A stretch of DNA of 64,000 bases from Xenoacremonium recifei (lineage: Eukaryota; Ascomycota; Sordariomycetes; Hypocreales; Nectriaceae): the NCBI GenBank assembly GCA_012184525.1, contig WOFQ01000017.1:1-64000 (forward strand). The letters run 5' to 3'. The translations under genes were made by a program, and so were the position numbers. Below, in pieces: positions 42,747-57,000 of the stretch (within the stretch, counting starts at the first letter, position 1; each line of letters opens with the position of its first letter). The notes below the pieces were generated by a model. It made no database searches. It was given only the letters and a program-made list of their open reading frames with translations, and had not been told where the DNA came from.

Positions 42747-45700
42747 GGCTTGGACAGGTCAGACAGTAAAGCAAGCAAGGAGTATTCAGCACGCGGCAGA
42801 GAGACTTGGTCTAACACAAAGGTTCAGAGGAGTGATATACAGAAAGAACAGAATCATGGGACCAAAACTCCAGAGACCTGGACATGACGACGGGATCCGG
42901 CCGCCTCTTTATGCCCCGACGAGATTTACACTCCTCGTCCAGCTTCTCCTCCCTCGTCCTGCTGCTTCGGCGCCTCCTGGGTCTTCGTCTTGCTCGCTTA
43001 TCCCAAGTCTCCGTCTAGGCATGGCTGAGCTCTCATCATGTTAGTCGTGGCATCTAGGTCGGGATCCTCTCTGGATGTCGGTCCCAGTCTAGGTACTGCA
43101 CTGCATCGACTCCCTCCTCCGTTCTGCTCCAGCTCGACACGCCCCCCCCTCGTCGGCCGCGGCATGTCTTGGGTCAAACGCTGAAGTCCACGGCGCCTAG
43201 AAGAATCGACGCATGCTCGGACACGCGGATCGTCGTCAACGGAGGGGGTCCCCTTCTCGCGGCATTGGCACCGTCACCTCTCCATTGGCCCCCCAGGACT
43301 CTGGCATGCAGGCCCGCACCCCACTGTTCATGGGGAGGTGCAGGAGACGGTGTCTTGACAGACCCGGCGATGTGCTCTGGATGGACGCCAATCATTGAGG
43401 CTCTCTAGGCCCCCAAAGGGACGGACCGCGAAGAAGGGGGGCGTCTATCGAGACTAGGTGGGCCGGGAATCGACAGCAGTAGCAGTGGCGCTGCACTTTC
43501 GGGAAGGCAAATGGGCGAAGGGTGTGAAAGCCGTTGAACGGAGGGTGGGTGGTGAACTGGGTTTACTGACGCCTCGCCTGAGCCGTTCGCCGACCCCGTG
43601 CTGGTGAGACATATCAACGGTCAACGGTTGGACGGTTTGGGGGCCGACGCTGTCTAATCCGTAGATGGCGACAATCTCGGCGCCCGAAAAGAGAAGAGGG
43701 AAAACTCTAGAGTCTCTGAGCTTCCCCCCCTAGTTCCTGTTCCGTCAGTTGACCTCACACGTACACGCCCTGGTCGCATATCAAGCGACCCAAAGGGGAC
43801 CACACACACACAGTGAGTGGCCACGATGCAGGCCCATGATGGAATAGAGGCCAAGATGGAGACCGTGATGGATGGAAGCCCGAGATGGCGGCCTTTGGGG
43901 GGATTTGGGCCCTCCAACCAGAAGCTCAGGATCGTGAGCCAGAGGCAAGCGGCCTTTGCTGTTTCCACCATAGCGGTTCTACCAGTTCCTCGTTTTCCCG
44001 ACATGGCAGTGTTCCCTCGCTCTGTCTTTATCTATGTCTTCTCTCCCCTCATCTGACGCCCCAGTCTTGTCTGTCCGTCGACGTCAACCTGCGCATCTCC
44101 AGACACGGCTCTAGGGCCGCTCTTGGGACTGACACGACGTTGGAGCTGCTGGAGGTGATAGGGCTGGGTTCCTCCACGTCAGTCGGCGACGGATCCCTGG
44201 TGGCTATTTTTCCCGCGCCATCCTGTCTCTGGCCATGGGTCGGTCTTAGTGTTTGACAGGGGTCCGGGCTGTCTTCAAGGGGGAATCAAACTCAGGAGGA
44301 GCAGAAACAGCGAACCTGCGAGCCAGTCCATCGGTAAGCGTGCAGTGCGTCACTGGATTGGGCGGAAGCACTTCCCTCTAAACGCCCGGCGGACCCGACG
44401 ATTGGGGGAGCATCGCAAATGGAGCACTTGGCAGGCTTGGGACGACTGGGAGGGGGGTTCCGGATGACATCTCTCGTGCGTGCGTGCCCGCTGCCATCCC
44501 GTCCGGCTTGCTACTGTATGCTACTGCAGACGACTCGCGGAGCGGCAATCCCTCCTTCTGAATTGCTTTTTCCCGTCCCCGTTGGGCGCTGACATCACGC
44601 AAGGGGCGCCGGGAGACGGAATGTGGCAGGATAAGGGCAGACAGAGAGACGTCCGTCTAGCACGAGGCATTTTTATAGACCTGGTGCCGGCCTGTCTCGT
44701 TGCCCAACGTCTCTTAACCGCCCCAAGGACGAGACATACATGATGCTACTACTTCGCGGGGCGGCCACTATAGAGCATCCATCGCATCTCGCAGCTCCGC
44801 ATCAGAGTCGAACTCCTACCGCCAGGGACTCCGCTCGGAATTTTTCTACGCGTTCTTCCTTAGACCAGGAGCCGGACGGCGAATCGCAGACCCAGATCCA
44901 GCACTTCAAACAGCCGAGGATGGGGGGCAAAATGGTTCCCAGCATCGCGCGGCATCGCTCTTCCTCCTCCCGCCTGACCTGACTCGGAGTGAACAGCCGG
45001 TCCAGCTCGCTCGCTGCTCGCAGATCGCGGAGAGGGTTTGCGGATTACGGATGCATGGCTGGCTCATGATCATGCAAGAGGCGTCGACGTATGAAGTCCT
45101 TGCCGACCAGCCAGCCAGCGCAGAATCCCATGCGCCCCCTCCCCTCTTCCTCCACTCGCTGCAGGACGCAACGCAAGAGACGATGCCATCGACGCTGTTG
45201 CATTGGACAGCTGAGCGAAGCCAGGAACCGGCCGCTGGCCCGCTGGCTGCTGCATGCTCTCTACCTTTCCCCCCCTCCCCGTGTGGTCTCTTATGCTTCC
45301 ATCATACGAGAACCGGCTCAAGCTCATGCACACCCGCCATGCGCGAACGACTAAGACTGCTCCTCTTCCCACTACCAATAATGACTGTGCTAATTTCTTA
45401 AGAGAACCACAGAGCGAGATTTACTCGGCGTCATCATCGGTCTAAGTCGGTCTAATCAAGGGCCGCCATTGGCTCCGTTCTTAACGCTGCCTCGCTGCCC
45501 TTCCATTACGTCCACCTCCCCTCCTCTTCTTGGCTCTTTGCACAGCTTCGAACGGCGAGAACATCATCGCCGGGCTTGTCCTAGTCTGTGGGCGGAATCG
45601 TCAGTCTCTGAGACATTGATGTATCATATACGGCTACTCTTTTCAGGCGGCACCTCGCACGCAAACTTGCTCCGGTCTCCATCTCGCTGCAGAGTTGTTC

Positions 45701-48700
45701 GGCGTCTGGATCCATCCATCGCCATCTGCTCGTCCGGAGCTTGCGAGAGATACGGAATCCCTTCACGAGCTTGAACGAAAAGAGCTCAACTTGTTTCACT
45801 GTCAGGCCATTCGGACATCAACGACCCAGAGCCCTGGGTCCCGGGATGTGCCAACCCAACCTGGATAATGGCCCTCTTTCCAGCCTCCCCTCTGCTCGTC
45901 GTCTTTCTCTATCAAGGCAAAACTCCTGGGTTGCGTCGGAGGACGTGAGGTGTTGTTCCATCCTCAAACCGCCGGCCTGAGGTTCTGGAATGTCTTGCCC
46001 CCGGGTAACTCCCTAACTCCCCCGCCCCCTGACTGGTTCGACGTTGGGCTGGGCTGGCTGACGGACTAGCCCCGGCCCCCGGCTGGCATGCAACGGCGAC
46101 AAGCTCATCCCGCGGAACGTCTCATGATGACGAGCAGAGACTCAAAGGGGGAAAACCACAAGAAGGAAGCCAAGCAAGGCCATGCCATGGCATATCCCAG
46201 CCAGCCGCCCTGCCTCTCCGTACCCACTCTCGACCCCTTCAAAACCGCCTCCACACACCTTTGACCATGACTATGACTGCTGCACCTTATCTGCCGGCCC
46301 AGACGATGCTAGCTACTAGCCTCTCACATCAGGATCCAGGCGCAGAGAGACCCCATCGCCGACAAAGTTCCCCGCGCGTACCTTACTGTGCATATGATAC
46401 TGTACTTACACTCTGCCTTGCCGGACAGACAGTAACCACAACCCAGCTCGCACTCAGAGGGCTGCTCTCCTCTCCCTTTGACTTTACCACTCCACCTCTC
46501 ACCATGCTCAGCATTCCAGATGACTAACTAGTATCCTGCATTCAGAAGCACCCTCTCCGCCCCAAGACCCAGCTAAACGGGATATTGGTTCGCAGCGGCG
46601 CCTAGCAAGCCGGCGGCAAGAACGCCTCGCCGTCCCCGAGAGGGAGGGTGAAGGAAGTGTGGCGATATACCTCCAACTTGACTGGGGTCTAGTGTCATGA
46701 TGGGAGGGGGGGTGGCCGTCTGGTTTCGTTTCGTTTGGACCTTTTTTTTTCTTCGGCGGCCAGCTCGGTAAGATGCACTTTTGCATGGCCCCGGGCGAGC
46801 GCATCCGAGGCAAGACGAGAAGAGAGGAAATTCGAAACGAGTCGGTTCCGGTGAGAGACGGTGCTTGCCGGCTTTAGGGGGAGGTCCGCGGTGAGTTGGA
46901 TTTCGCGGAGTGTTCCGCACGATATGGCGTAACTTAGACCTTTCAACTACATGAGTACAACTGCCGTTACCGGAGAGGAGATGGGAATCCCAGTCACTTC
47001 AATGCCTCTTCTCAGCATCTCTCTTTCTCCAATTCCGTCTGATTTCCTCTATTCCGTCCTTCAACACTCAGTCCATTTCAATCATACGGTCCGGGCCCTT
47101 ACCCCTCTCCCACTCATACCGTGCTAATGCACCGATACCGACAGATGCAGCAGCTACCACTTCTCCAACAAGGATCCAACAAGGATTCCAGGAACAAGGA
47201 TCTATTCAGAACCCGACACGCCGGCTTCACCGCTGGGACACGTCCAAGCTGAACCCTGGTCTGCCTCCGCTTTCCTGCAGAGACGTGTCTATATTCGGAT
47301 TGCCCGCCGAGCCGTCCGTCGTGGTTGACAGCTGTCCTATAGCTCCCCGGCCGGCACCAAAATCCTTCCTGCTATCGCAAGATCGTGGCATGCGAGCCGA
47401 GTCGCTTGAGTAGGGCACAGGGCAAACAGGGCACCACCAACCCGTCTCGTCTTGCTCAGCTCGGTGCGATTATTCCCCGTGTACAGAGTGTCTGTATGCA
47501 CCCACGAGACCGTGTCAAGGAGTTTATGATAAGTCTTTCTGCAAAACCCATTACCATCACTAACGATGTCGCAGTCGACTACAGCTCGCAGGAACCCCTA
47601 TCCTAGCACGTCGCAAGTCTATCGATGCTCTCGTTTCCCCCGTTTCTCCATCCTCCTCGGTAGTCGGCAATATAATTCCATCGGCCCGTCCCGTGTGTCC
47701 AAGCTCTCCAACCCGGTCGCCCATGATGTCGCTGGCGCCGCCGCCCACGCCTAATCAAGGGTGCGGTGGCGGCGGTCAAAGCACCAAGTCCAAACGAGTT
47801 CAAGTCGAATTGACTTCAATTGGCTTCGGGACGCTTGCCCTTGGGTCTTTGTTGGTCCTGCTCGTACACAGATAAACGTAGAATCATTGCATGTCTTGCA
47901 GCAATCCAAAACAGATATATCCCTTTCCGTAAGACCCTGTTTCAAAACTGCAAATAACTTCGGCAGTGAAACATTGGGGTTGTGGTGCGATATGTAGCAA
48001 ACGTTCTTCACGGCTGCGACAGAGTATAAAAAAGCAATTTGATAACTACATGCTTTACCTAACTCCATCCATCCATCATGGCCCCGAACGTATAACGCCA
48101 TACATCGATTCTAGCCCATCTTCTCGAGAATCAAACTGCCATGTCCCAAAACAGAAAGACGAGGGGTATCAATCCTGAACCTATTTCCCCCAGGTCCTCA
48201 AGCCAAAGCCTTGGTACGAGGTATCTCGTCCAGGCTTGCTGCGGGCCATAATCCCGTACTGTACATCACCTTTGCCATGACCCTCGTCTAATAACATCAT
48301 GGTGGGACGACGAAAGTGTCGTCTCTGAAAAGCCTCCTGAACCTTCCATCGTGTGAAAGCGAGCGGGTATCTCATCAAATCGTCAAGTCCGTGGCTTAGA
48401 TTGAAGCAGGACGTAAAAGTGAAAAAGAAAAAGAGAAGAGTAGAGTGCAACCGGAAACTGAGAAGTGGTTCGAGCGAGGGTAATCTAAAGATCTGTAATA
48501 ACCAGAATGGAAACCCAGGATGAAAAGAGATGGATGTAGAAGCACTGAGAGGAGGGACGCCACAAAGCGAGAGTTTGTGGAGAGTGAGGTGTCCGTGGCG
48601 AGCATGAGGGAGCAAAATGTGCCTGCATGCTGAAGATTGCTGTCAATCTGTGTCCTCATAGAGAGGAACGAGAAAGCGACAAGAAGCGCAATCTTGCCGA

Positions 48701-48886
48701 GTTAGAGCAATAATGTCGAGAAATGCATTATCAAGCAAATATTGTCGTCCAAAATCCAGAAAACCCATGCTATAAATCCGCTTGTTACCGCCGGGATGTG
48801 AGAAAACATAACAGGTCATAAATTCGTAAGGCTATCGTGAGAAAAAAAAATGTCATCTGAATCGAGTATTCATGGCCAGCCGCTGG
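42747..48886. other. 6.1-kb gene desert, GC-rich
   Basis: No coding gene is supported. Many short open frames occur on both strands, as expected from high GC. None has a domain, membrane signature or spliceable partner. The region lies between the P450 start and the 3' end of the C2H2 regulator gene. A short CA run (CACACACACA) is at about 43801-43812. A non-coding transcript cannot be excluded. Confidence 0.5.
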
Positions 48887-51086
48887 CTAATACGCAGTGG
48901 CCGTTGAACCCTCGCTCGTCGCAACAGCCACCAATGCCTCAAGACGACGGAGTGAATCGTTGCCCTGAGAGCTCCCCTGCTGCACAGGGGATTGTTGCTG
49001 CTGTTGCTGAGAGTACTGCTGCTGTGGCTGCTGCTGCGATTCCTCCCTCGAAGGGAAGCCACTGAACCCCGTAAAATTGGGGTGGACCATCCGTTCGACA
49101 TGTGCAATCCGAGGGTCTTGCTGCGGCATCTGCCCAGCATCTCGATGCACCGTCACTGGTCCATGGTACCAGCCATGGCGTTTGCTCTCGCGGGATGTTG
49201 TGACGGACGGAGCTGACATGGTATGCTGGTGAAGAGCCCGGCTTGCGACGTTGGGGTTCGCACTCAGGTACGAAGGAGGCGGCTGGTCCTCGAAGCGGAC
49301 TGTAGGATTATTCATCCGCGCATGCTCTGCCTGTGCTTGGACGGCCTTGTTGGCCTCCAGTGCCCATGCACCAGCACTGTCACGGGGCGGGGTATTGTGA
49401 TTGATATCCAGCCGTGTCAAACCGCGGTGCAGGCTAGCATCATACATGTTGAGGTTACGTCTCTCCTCCTGGGGAGCGTCGATACCCGAGGTAGCAACCA
49501 TAGGACGGGGCCGCGGATCAGAGTCAATCATCATAGGAGAGAGACCCCTCTGCGGTGGCGTAACAGGCCGTTGAGGGAGAGGCCCGAATGATTCAATGCC
49601 GGGAAGACGCAAGTTGGACTGAGACGCTGAAGGGTTGGCAATTGGGGGAGGCGGATTCGGACCAACAGACGACTGGCTGACAACGGTACTGAGTTGGCTG
49701 GGAATTCCGCTGACACTCCGACTGTCTGGATGCCAAGTTCGTCGACGAGAGGCTTCATCTGCAGCGCTGGAAATCGACTCTCGTCGAGACCACCCTGACG
49801 AAGACGATGTCGGAGACGCTACCAGACCCCCGTTTGCCATGGAGAAAACGCCGGCATTGGAAGCATTTAGGGAGCCAGGCCCAAATGATCCTCGACCGAT
49901 CGGCGGTCCTTGAAGTGGCTGAAAGGGAATGCTAGCTGAAGGCACGCTCAGTCGACGGCCAGGCGTCCGGGTTCCTGCACTATACATGCTGGTGTTGCGG
50001 CTATGTGACATCGTGGGAGAAGCCATTCCAGATCCCCAGCGAGGACTGCCTTGTCCGTTCGAGAAAGTAGAAGAGGTTGGTGTTCCAAAGTCGCTGGGCG
50101 ATGGTGGTCGATATGAGTATCCGCCATCACCACTGTGATAAGACTCAAATGACAGCCTTGACCGCGGGTCAGCAGCCATCACAAGAGGAGCCGGGCGTCG
50201 TCGAGCATCGCCTTGGATGCTGTATGCCGACCCAACTGAGCCGATGCTATTGATGCTCGACGTTGAGAGCGACTTCGAATGCCCTCTAGCTGGTCCACCA
50301 GCACTACCGCTCGTTGAGGCCCTCGCTCTGTTTCCAGCCTGCCTCACTCGCTCCGACCGGATCTGCCGAGGGAACCTCGACGTAGAAGCAGCCAGGGAGT
50401 CTATCGGGATGTTCTCGTTAACGTGGACGGTTTGCGCATGTTGCCTCAAGTTGTCGAGTCTCGAGAATCGCCGCGAGCAGTGGCACTGGAATGGTCGCTC
50501 GCCGGTATGCTTCCTATAATGTGCAAGTTAGCGCCAACACGGCAAGGCAATCAGCTAAGTAGATGATCCATGACGTCGCATACCTGATGTGTCTCGCCAA
50601 ATGTTCACTACGAGTGAAACTGAGATTACATGGCGGATACTCAGTGCAGTAAAATCGCTGCGACTTCTTCTTCTTGTTAGATCTTGATCCATCGGGGTTC
50701 ACTTCTTCATCGTCGGATCCTGCGACATCGTCGACTGGGCCAGTCTCGGCGTCGGAGTCATCCATATCCACGTCCGCCGAATCGGTCGACCTCCTCGAAT
50801 GCTGAGAGTTGTTGCGCATCGGCGTCTTGTTAGGAGTTTGTTCGGGAACCTGCACAGCCTGTGGGAATGGGCTAGACGGTAGAGGTCGTTGGTTAACCAT
50901 GGCGGTGTTGAAGGTGGCTCGCGTTGGAGTTTTGGCGTCGTCGAGGGGAATCGGAGAGGCGGCGTGTGCCTGTGGCGCTGTACTCGGTCGTGGAGTCGCT
51001 GCAGTCGCTGACGTTGGCGTCATCATGTCCTCTCTGAAAGTATCGGAGGTCAGGGACGAGTTCACTGGTCGGAACGCTGCCGCCAT
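48887..51086 (-). CDS. C2H2 zinc-finger transcription factor
   Basis: Two exons: 51086-50584 and 50513-48887, intron 50514-50583, giving 709 residues. A Ser/Thr/Pro-rich N-terminus and an acidic block (DVDMDDSDAETG) lead into a basic KKKK run and two fingers at about 145-195, split by the intron. Finger 1 is C-x5-C-x12-H-x3-H (CTEYPPCNLSFTRSEHLARH). A linker (KHTGERPF) joins it to finger 2, C-x1-C-x12-H-x4-H (CHCSRRFSRLDNLRQH). The rest is disordered, with many SP/TP sites and a C-terminal poly-Gln tract. It resembles ADR1/Usv1-type and fungal proteins annotated AmdA-like; I do not assign a symbol. ATG 51086 is the first in frame. The gene sits alone in 14.5 kb. Confidence 0.92.
48985..49050 (-). 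repeat. poly-glutamine coding microsatellite
   Basis: Repeated CTG/TTG words on the plus strand are glutamine codons on the minus strand. They encode an interrupted Gln tract (QQQPQQQYSQQQQQQ) near the C-terminus of the C2H2 regulator. Confidence 0.85.
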
Positions 51087-54000
51087 GACGACGGAAGCGA
51101 CGGGAGAGTGATGACGATGATGGCGGGCGCGAAGGCGTGGCGGGCACGGCAGAAATGAGAACTCGGGACCAGCGATGAGGTTTGTCGGTGGAAAGACAAA
51201 GGAGAGGGGTCGAGGTTGCACGGGAGACGGAGGAGCGCAGCAATGTTATGCCTCGTTGTGCCGTCAGAGCGGATGTGCGAATGTAGATATGCGGGCGGCC
51301 TTAGTGAGGCTGAGGATGGTGAGACGCAGCCAGGCAGGGGGACGTCTGCGGGCGGGTTTCGTCGGCCAGGCACAGAAACAAACCCGAGAGGCGGGAGGGT
51401 CGGTGTTCGTTGCAGGATGCGCCGAGTCAACAATGGAGTCGAAGGCTGGGTAGGAGACAGGTGGTGAGGCTAGGCGGATCGACAGGTTGTAAGGAGAAGA
51501 CGGGAGGGATGATGACGGGAGGATGGCGAGGAAGAAGGAGACGCAAAGTACAAAAAGTACCGAGAAGGCGAGAAAGGGGCAGAGATTCTAAGTTGAAACG
51601 GCGTCCCCCAGGCCGGATCAAGACATGCAAAAAAAGGCCTGGTGGGGGAGCCAGGTGCGGCGCCAGACTGGTTTTCGACGACGATGGTGATGCAAGCGAG
51701 CGAACCCGGCCAGGGCCTAGATCAGATGCACTGGCTGCAGAGGCGACCGATGCACGCAAGACAGAGGCGCCGCAGGGCACGCAGGGCACGCAGGGCACGC
51801 AGGGCGGCCAGTCGAGTGGGTGGTGGTGGGAATGCGTGATGGATTCGATCAGGATTTCACTGCGCCCGCGCCGTCCGCCATACGGGATCTGAGCATGCGA
51901 ATGGCTATAGTCGCTGATGTTGGTGATGCTCCTGTTGCTTTCGAGAGCTGAATCCTACGTCGTGTCTTGTCTTGTCTTGTCTCATCTCGGAGCGAGCGCT
52001 GAATGCGTCAACAAGCATCCAGAGGCTCAGGACGAAACAGGTGAGCGCCCAGAGTCAAAATACGGCAGGGGGCGGGACCCGTGGCAGGGGCGTGGCGAGT
52101 ACAGAGGCGATGATGTATGTCTCTGGTTGCTCTTCCGCCTCTAAGCAACTGTGTTTGTGGAGTCCGGATCCGGGATGGAGGGGGGGGAGTTGCAAGGCCC
52201 CTGGTTATCCTAAGCCGGAGGATGTTAGTGGCAGAAGCCCAACCACCGCTCCAAAGTCACTTGAAAGTCAACTTCAATGTCGTCGTAGGCGTCGTCGTCT
52301 TCAAGTGAAGACGTGATGTTCATGACCCGCCTTTCTCTCCTTCGCAAAGTCGACGTTTCCGATGTTTCTCGGCGACGCTGACGAAAGCCGGTGGGGGCTA
52401 AGGGTGGGAGAGAGGTAGAAGCTGGTGGATGAGGTGGTTACAACGGGCGTTCCGGAGCATGACGACCGCCATCAACTGGGCATGATAGTGTCCCCGGCCG
52501 AGATACTGAGTAATCCGAAGAGGAGCAGGCATCACCACGCTGTCTTCCTACCCCTCCGCTCCGTGGTGACCGACATCAACGGTTCCATTTCACATGGGGC
52601 CTGCCCGGGTCGGAGACGTAAGGTACAGGTCACCTGCACCCGTTAGCACGAGCGGGCCAGGTACATGATGTCCTAGTACCTGAGGAGATCCATGTCTTGC
52701 GTGGCCAAAAACCCAGCTCGACCTGCGATTCCTGTCATGTGGTGGTCAATGAGTCCAGCTGCATACAGGCGCTCGAGGAGGTTGGTCTGGCCTCTTCAGG
52801 CCTTGGCTCGGACCCCGGCTGCGTCTTTAGCCCTGGAAACCTAGCCGCCGCTGAGTGCCACACCTCTTGTCTCTCCTCGTATGGAAGGCAATCAGCATCG
52901 GTGCTTTGGATCAATATCGAGACATAACCCTCCTCCACCTCTCAGGGCTCGTCGCTCGTCGCCCTCCATCCCCAACATGGCCCGGCTGGTCCACCCCGTA
53001 TGCGAGGGGCTGGTCATCGGGCTCGGTGGGTCAGGGACGGCATGAAGTGGCAGCGGCGGCGCTTTGACTTACAGGGGCCGGGCTGTTCTATAAACATCCT
53101 TCTGGGGGACCAATCCCCAGGCCCTCTCTCTGCATCTGTGTGCATTGGACCGAGACAACATGAACCAGGAGGCTGGCATCGAAAAGCAACGTTGGTCTGC
53201 TTGATTCACAGCGCCCATGTAGGGCAAAGTTTGCACGGTGTGCTCCCTGTGATAGCCGTTCCGGAGATCCGTGCCTTAACTTTTCGCCCTGCGATGTGGT
53301 TGGATGCGCTGGTTGTTGATTGCTCCTCAGCATGTGTCCTGGTCTTGATATCGAGGAGGCGGCTTACAAATGTGCCACCAGCCCCCCCTCTCTTAGATAC
53401 TGGTACTGCGAACACAGGGAGTGGTGCCTGGATCGGGACTCAACATGGCGTCCACGCAAATTGATGACTCGAAACCAGTGCTTGATTTGGGTCTCGCGCA
53501 ACGCTCTTCGCCCTTTGAGGGTGGTGTCCGTGACTGCTTCCAGCCTCTTGATTGAGACCAGCCGCACACCACATCCGCTGGGCTCTGGCCGCCTTCATCG
53601 GAGCTAGGTCAGAGCGGCTCCTTGATTCGCTCCAAGATTGAACCCTCGACGAGGAAGTAAGTGGCAGGAGAGGACGGTGCCCAGATCGGCCCCTCAGGAT
53701 CTACCGCGCCGGACCCGACTGGCGCAAGCCATGACGTGAGGCGCCATGACACCGTCCATAATCGTTAATTGACGAGGCACGCATACGTTCGATTTCTCAC
53801 AAGAACTTTGATGCGCAGCTCCGTCTCAAACTTCGACGGCCAACAAACTCACACGGAAAGGCTTCTCGGGTAAGGTTTAGCACGGGTTCCCTGGTTGCGA
53901 GCATCCATATCTCCGAGTGTGCCGTACGCTACCCCGGCCATTTCCGCTGCTGACCTTGCAGAACCGGCCCTGGAGGTTGCAGCGGTCGTGACCGAGTGGC

Positions 54001-57000
54001 CGGGGGTTGCACATCAACTGTGCCCCCAAGGAAGATCCCCTCTTCGGGATCGCGGTCGGGGGGCGTGGCGGCCGCTTCCCTGTCTAATCAGAATACCTGT
54101 ACGGAGTACATGTCGTCTGGATGAAACAAACACCTGTCGTTCATGCGCATCTAAAAGCGTCTGGTACGCACTGTATTGCGTTGGAGTCAACCCTACTGCT
54201 CTGTAGGTTCAGGCGCCACAACTTACTTGAATTCCCGTATCAGCATCTACAGTCTCTGGCATGGTCTTCTCTCTACCCGTGAGCAGCTCCGAGTGGCAAC
54301 TTGCTCGGAAGACTGTGCGGCATCACAATCAATGACAGCAGCCTTTTTAGGCATCACAGCTTCAGGCGACTCTGACTCTTGTGCGCCTCCCCCTCAGATG
54401 GGCTGACCGCTTCAGGGCACCTGGTCGAAGTGCCCGTGTTCCTGGACTCAAGGGCGGAGAATCCACTAACACCATGGAACTGGCGCTAAATCGTTGGAGG
54501 TTTCCCCTGGTGGCTACTGCCTCTGGTGCAAGTGCCGTGAGATGAGGTCAGGTCGAAGTCAACGTCGCCGTCCTGTTCGATGCTTTCCACTGCATGCCTG
54601 GTCAGCTCACAGGCTCCAACTCCTAGACCGGCCGGTACTTCGGGCCCGAGTATGGTGTACCTACCAACATGATCCATCAACCAACGCCTCCTTGCGACTT
54701 CAGCCAACATTGGCAGGGGATGGCCTCGCCTGGCCTGGGTCGGCTCGGGTTGGTCGCGTTTCTAGCGTTGCCTCTTGGGTGGATTCAGGGTGTTGCAGGA
54801 TTCGAATCAGTGGAGAGTTGGCATTGTCCATGAAGTCCGTCTACCCTGATCTGATGCTGAGCCGCTCTTTCCCGCCGTGCTGTGATCGCGGCGCTCCCCA
54901 TGCCGGCCCCTCCTTCCTCCCCTCCTTCATGAGCATCTCGTGACTGTGCGCGCTATCGATAAGCGATAAGAAGCGGGGAAGCCCATATTTCTGTCCCCGT
55001 CTGACCCCTGGCTTTTGGGGAGCGATCGTCAAGGCACACAAGCCCCAGCGTCCACGCGCATTCCTCGCTATCGCGAGCAAGCTTCGCGCTTCGTTAGCTG
55101 TTCCGGAGCTGTCATCGTCCGTCTGTCTCATCGACCTCGAGGTTTACCTCTTCGAGTAAGCCGTCTATTAGACTTCTTGTCTCGTTCCTTACGGTGCCAC
55201 ATCTCCGATCCAGCTCCGCACTCTAGATACCCAAGACAGAGTTCGTGATGGCGCTGAAATGACCATCACAGCTGGACTGAACCAACCTCTTCAGATGCAG
55301 CGCGGCCCACCATTCCCGTCGCCTGGGCTATCTCTGCCGCCTATCATGTTCCGCATGCGATGGATGCTAATGTGCAGCGTGCAGCCTCCCGATGACAGGC
55401 AGTAGTCCGGGCGGCGCTCGCAACGGCTCTGATGCTGCAAGAAGACTGTAATCGAAACTTGCGAGATGGCAGAGAAACATCCTCAGCTAGGCGGCGATGC
55501 TGGGTAACGGGGCTCCGGGCCCAACTTTCCAGCAGGGCTTTAGCTAACCAGAAGGAAATGTACCATCTCCCTTCCCTGACTCGGACCGTTCCTGGACCAG
55601 GACCAGCTCGATTCGCGCTGAGCGAACTCACCAATCATGCCACAAAATGCAAGGCACGGCGCACCCTGACGACAGAGGCACAACCGGACTTGCGCTACGG
55701 ACCAACCAGAGGCTCGTTCTCTGTTTCCATGTGACAGTTTGGAGGTGGAACGCCCAGGTGAGCCAGCGCCTCAAGGCTCACGATGAGAGGCTTTCTTGCT
55801 GGCTGTCTTGCTGGCTGCCTTGCTGGTTTGAGACGCCTGCATCCAGCCTCTCCCAGAGCCTGCGCCCCTATGTACAAGTAGTGCTCTTGTCTCAACCCCT
55901 GCCACGAGGCGAGGGGTTAGGCCATCCCTCCCGTCCACCCTGTCTTACATCTACTGGGGCCCATCCTGACTTCTGAGGCGCCTCAGACATGTTGGTTTTA
56001 CCAGCTTTTCGAGCTTCGCCTAACTCAGACTGACTTGCACGTGTGTCTAGCTTCGCCTCATTCAGGCTTGCCTCGTTGCTTCACCGCTCTTTCTGCTATC
56101 TGAATCTGAGTCCCCTTGCCTCCTCGTGTCTTGGGATCCAAGCCCTGATGTGTCCGACCCTCTTTCGCCCTTGCACACGGGCTGCGACGCCCCGGCCATG
56201 AGCTGCGTCAGGGCCACATCCTAGCCTGACCGGGCTATGCAGCCAAGATTCTTGGATATGGAGAACATAATCCATGCTTCTTATACGATTTCCATGGGTG
56301 CCAGTCAGTTGTAACCATGACTGCATGCATTCGGTAACGCCTGTCCCCTCTCCCACACTTGCGTAGACCATCAACATACCCTATACCAGGCCCGAATACC
56401 ATCTGATACACAACTGCAATGTGCCACGTGGAGATGACTGCATTCAGGATTACTGATAGTCTCCCTTTGATTCGAGGTGACATGACACCTGATGGTACAG
56501 AATACGATCATGCTTACCCTTCTTTCTGGTGAGACAAGACCGTATCCAGGGTTCCAAGTAGCCATAAGGTCGACTTTGAACACTAACCACCTTATCAACG
56601 TAGTCTCAAACATCAACACCATCTGCAGGCTATTACAAGTACGGTGCACGGTACATCGGTATGGTAGCAGGCCAGTAGTCACCTGAAGGTGAAAGCTCAT
56701 TTACAATAGCGTCAAACGAGTGGTCTCGGTTTTCTACACTCTGCAACGCATAAAAAGAAACAGTTAGAGACATAGCAGGGCGAGAAGGGAGAGACCCTTG
56801 CTGCATGTCAGAGCTGAAATGCCGGTGAAAGGGCCAATGAAGGTCGAATGTTGTTCCGCTGATCTCAGACATCACGCACACAGTTTGCAGCACGCAGACA
56901 CATGAAAGCTCTGGGTTTGAGCGATGACAAGTTTTCGGGGATTCTCCTGGCATAAAATGTGTCGTATTGATACGTTTCTCGTACATGTAGATTTCCAAAA

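Noticed and set aside
48887..51086. naming the C2H2 regulator amdA
   Set aside because: The finger region resembles proteins annotated so, but I cannot confirm orthology without a search.
54494..54943. 149-codon frame in the desert upstream of the C2H2 regulator
   Set aside because: GC-rich chance frame without domain, membrane helix or splice context. The same holds for similar frames from 42.8 to 48.8 kb.
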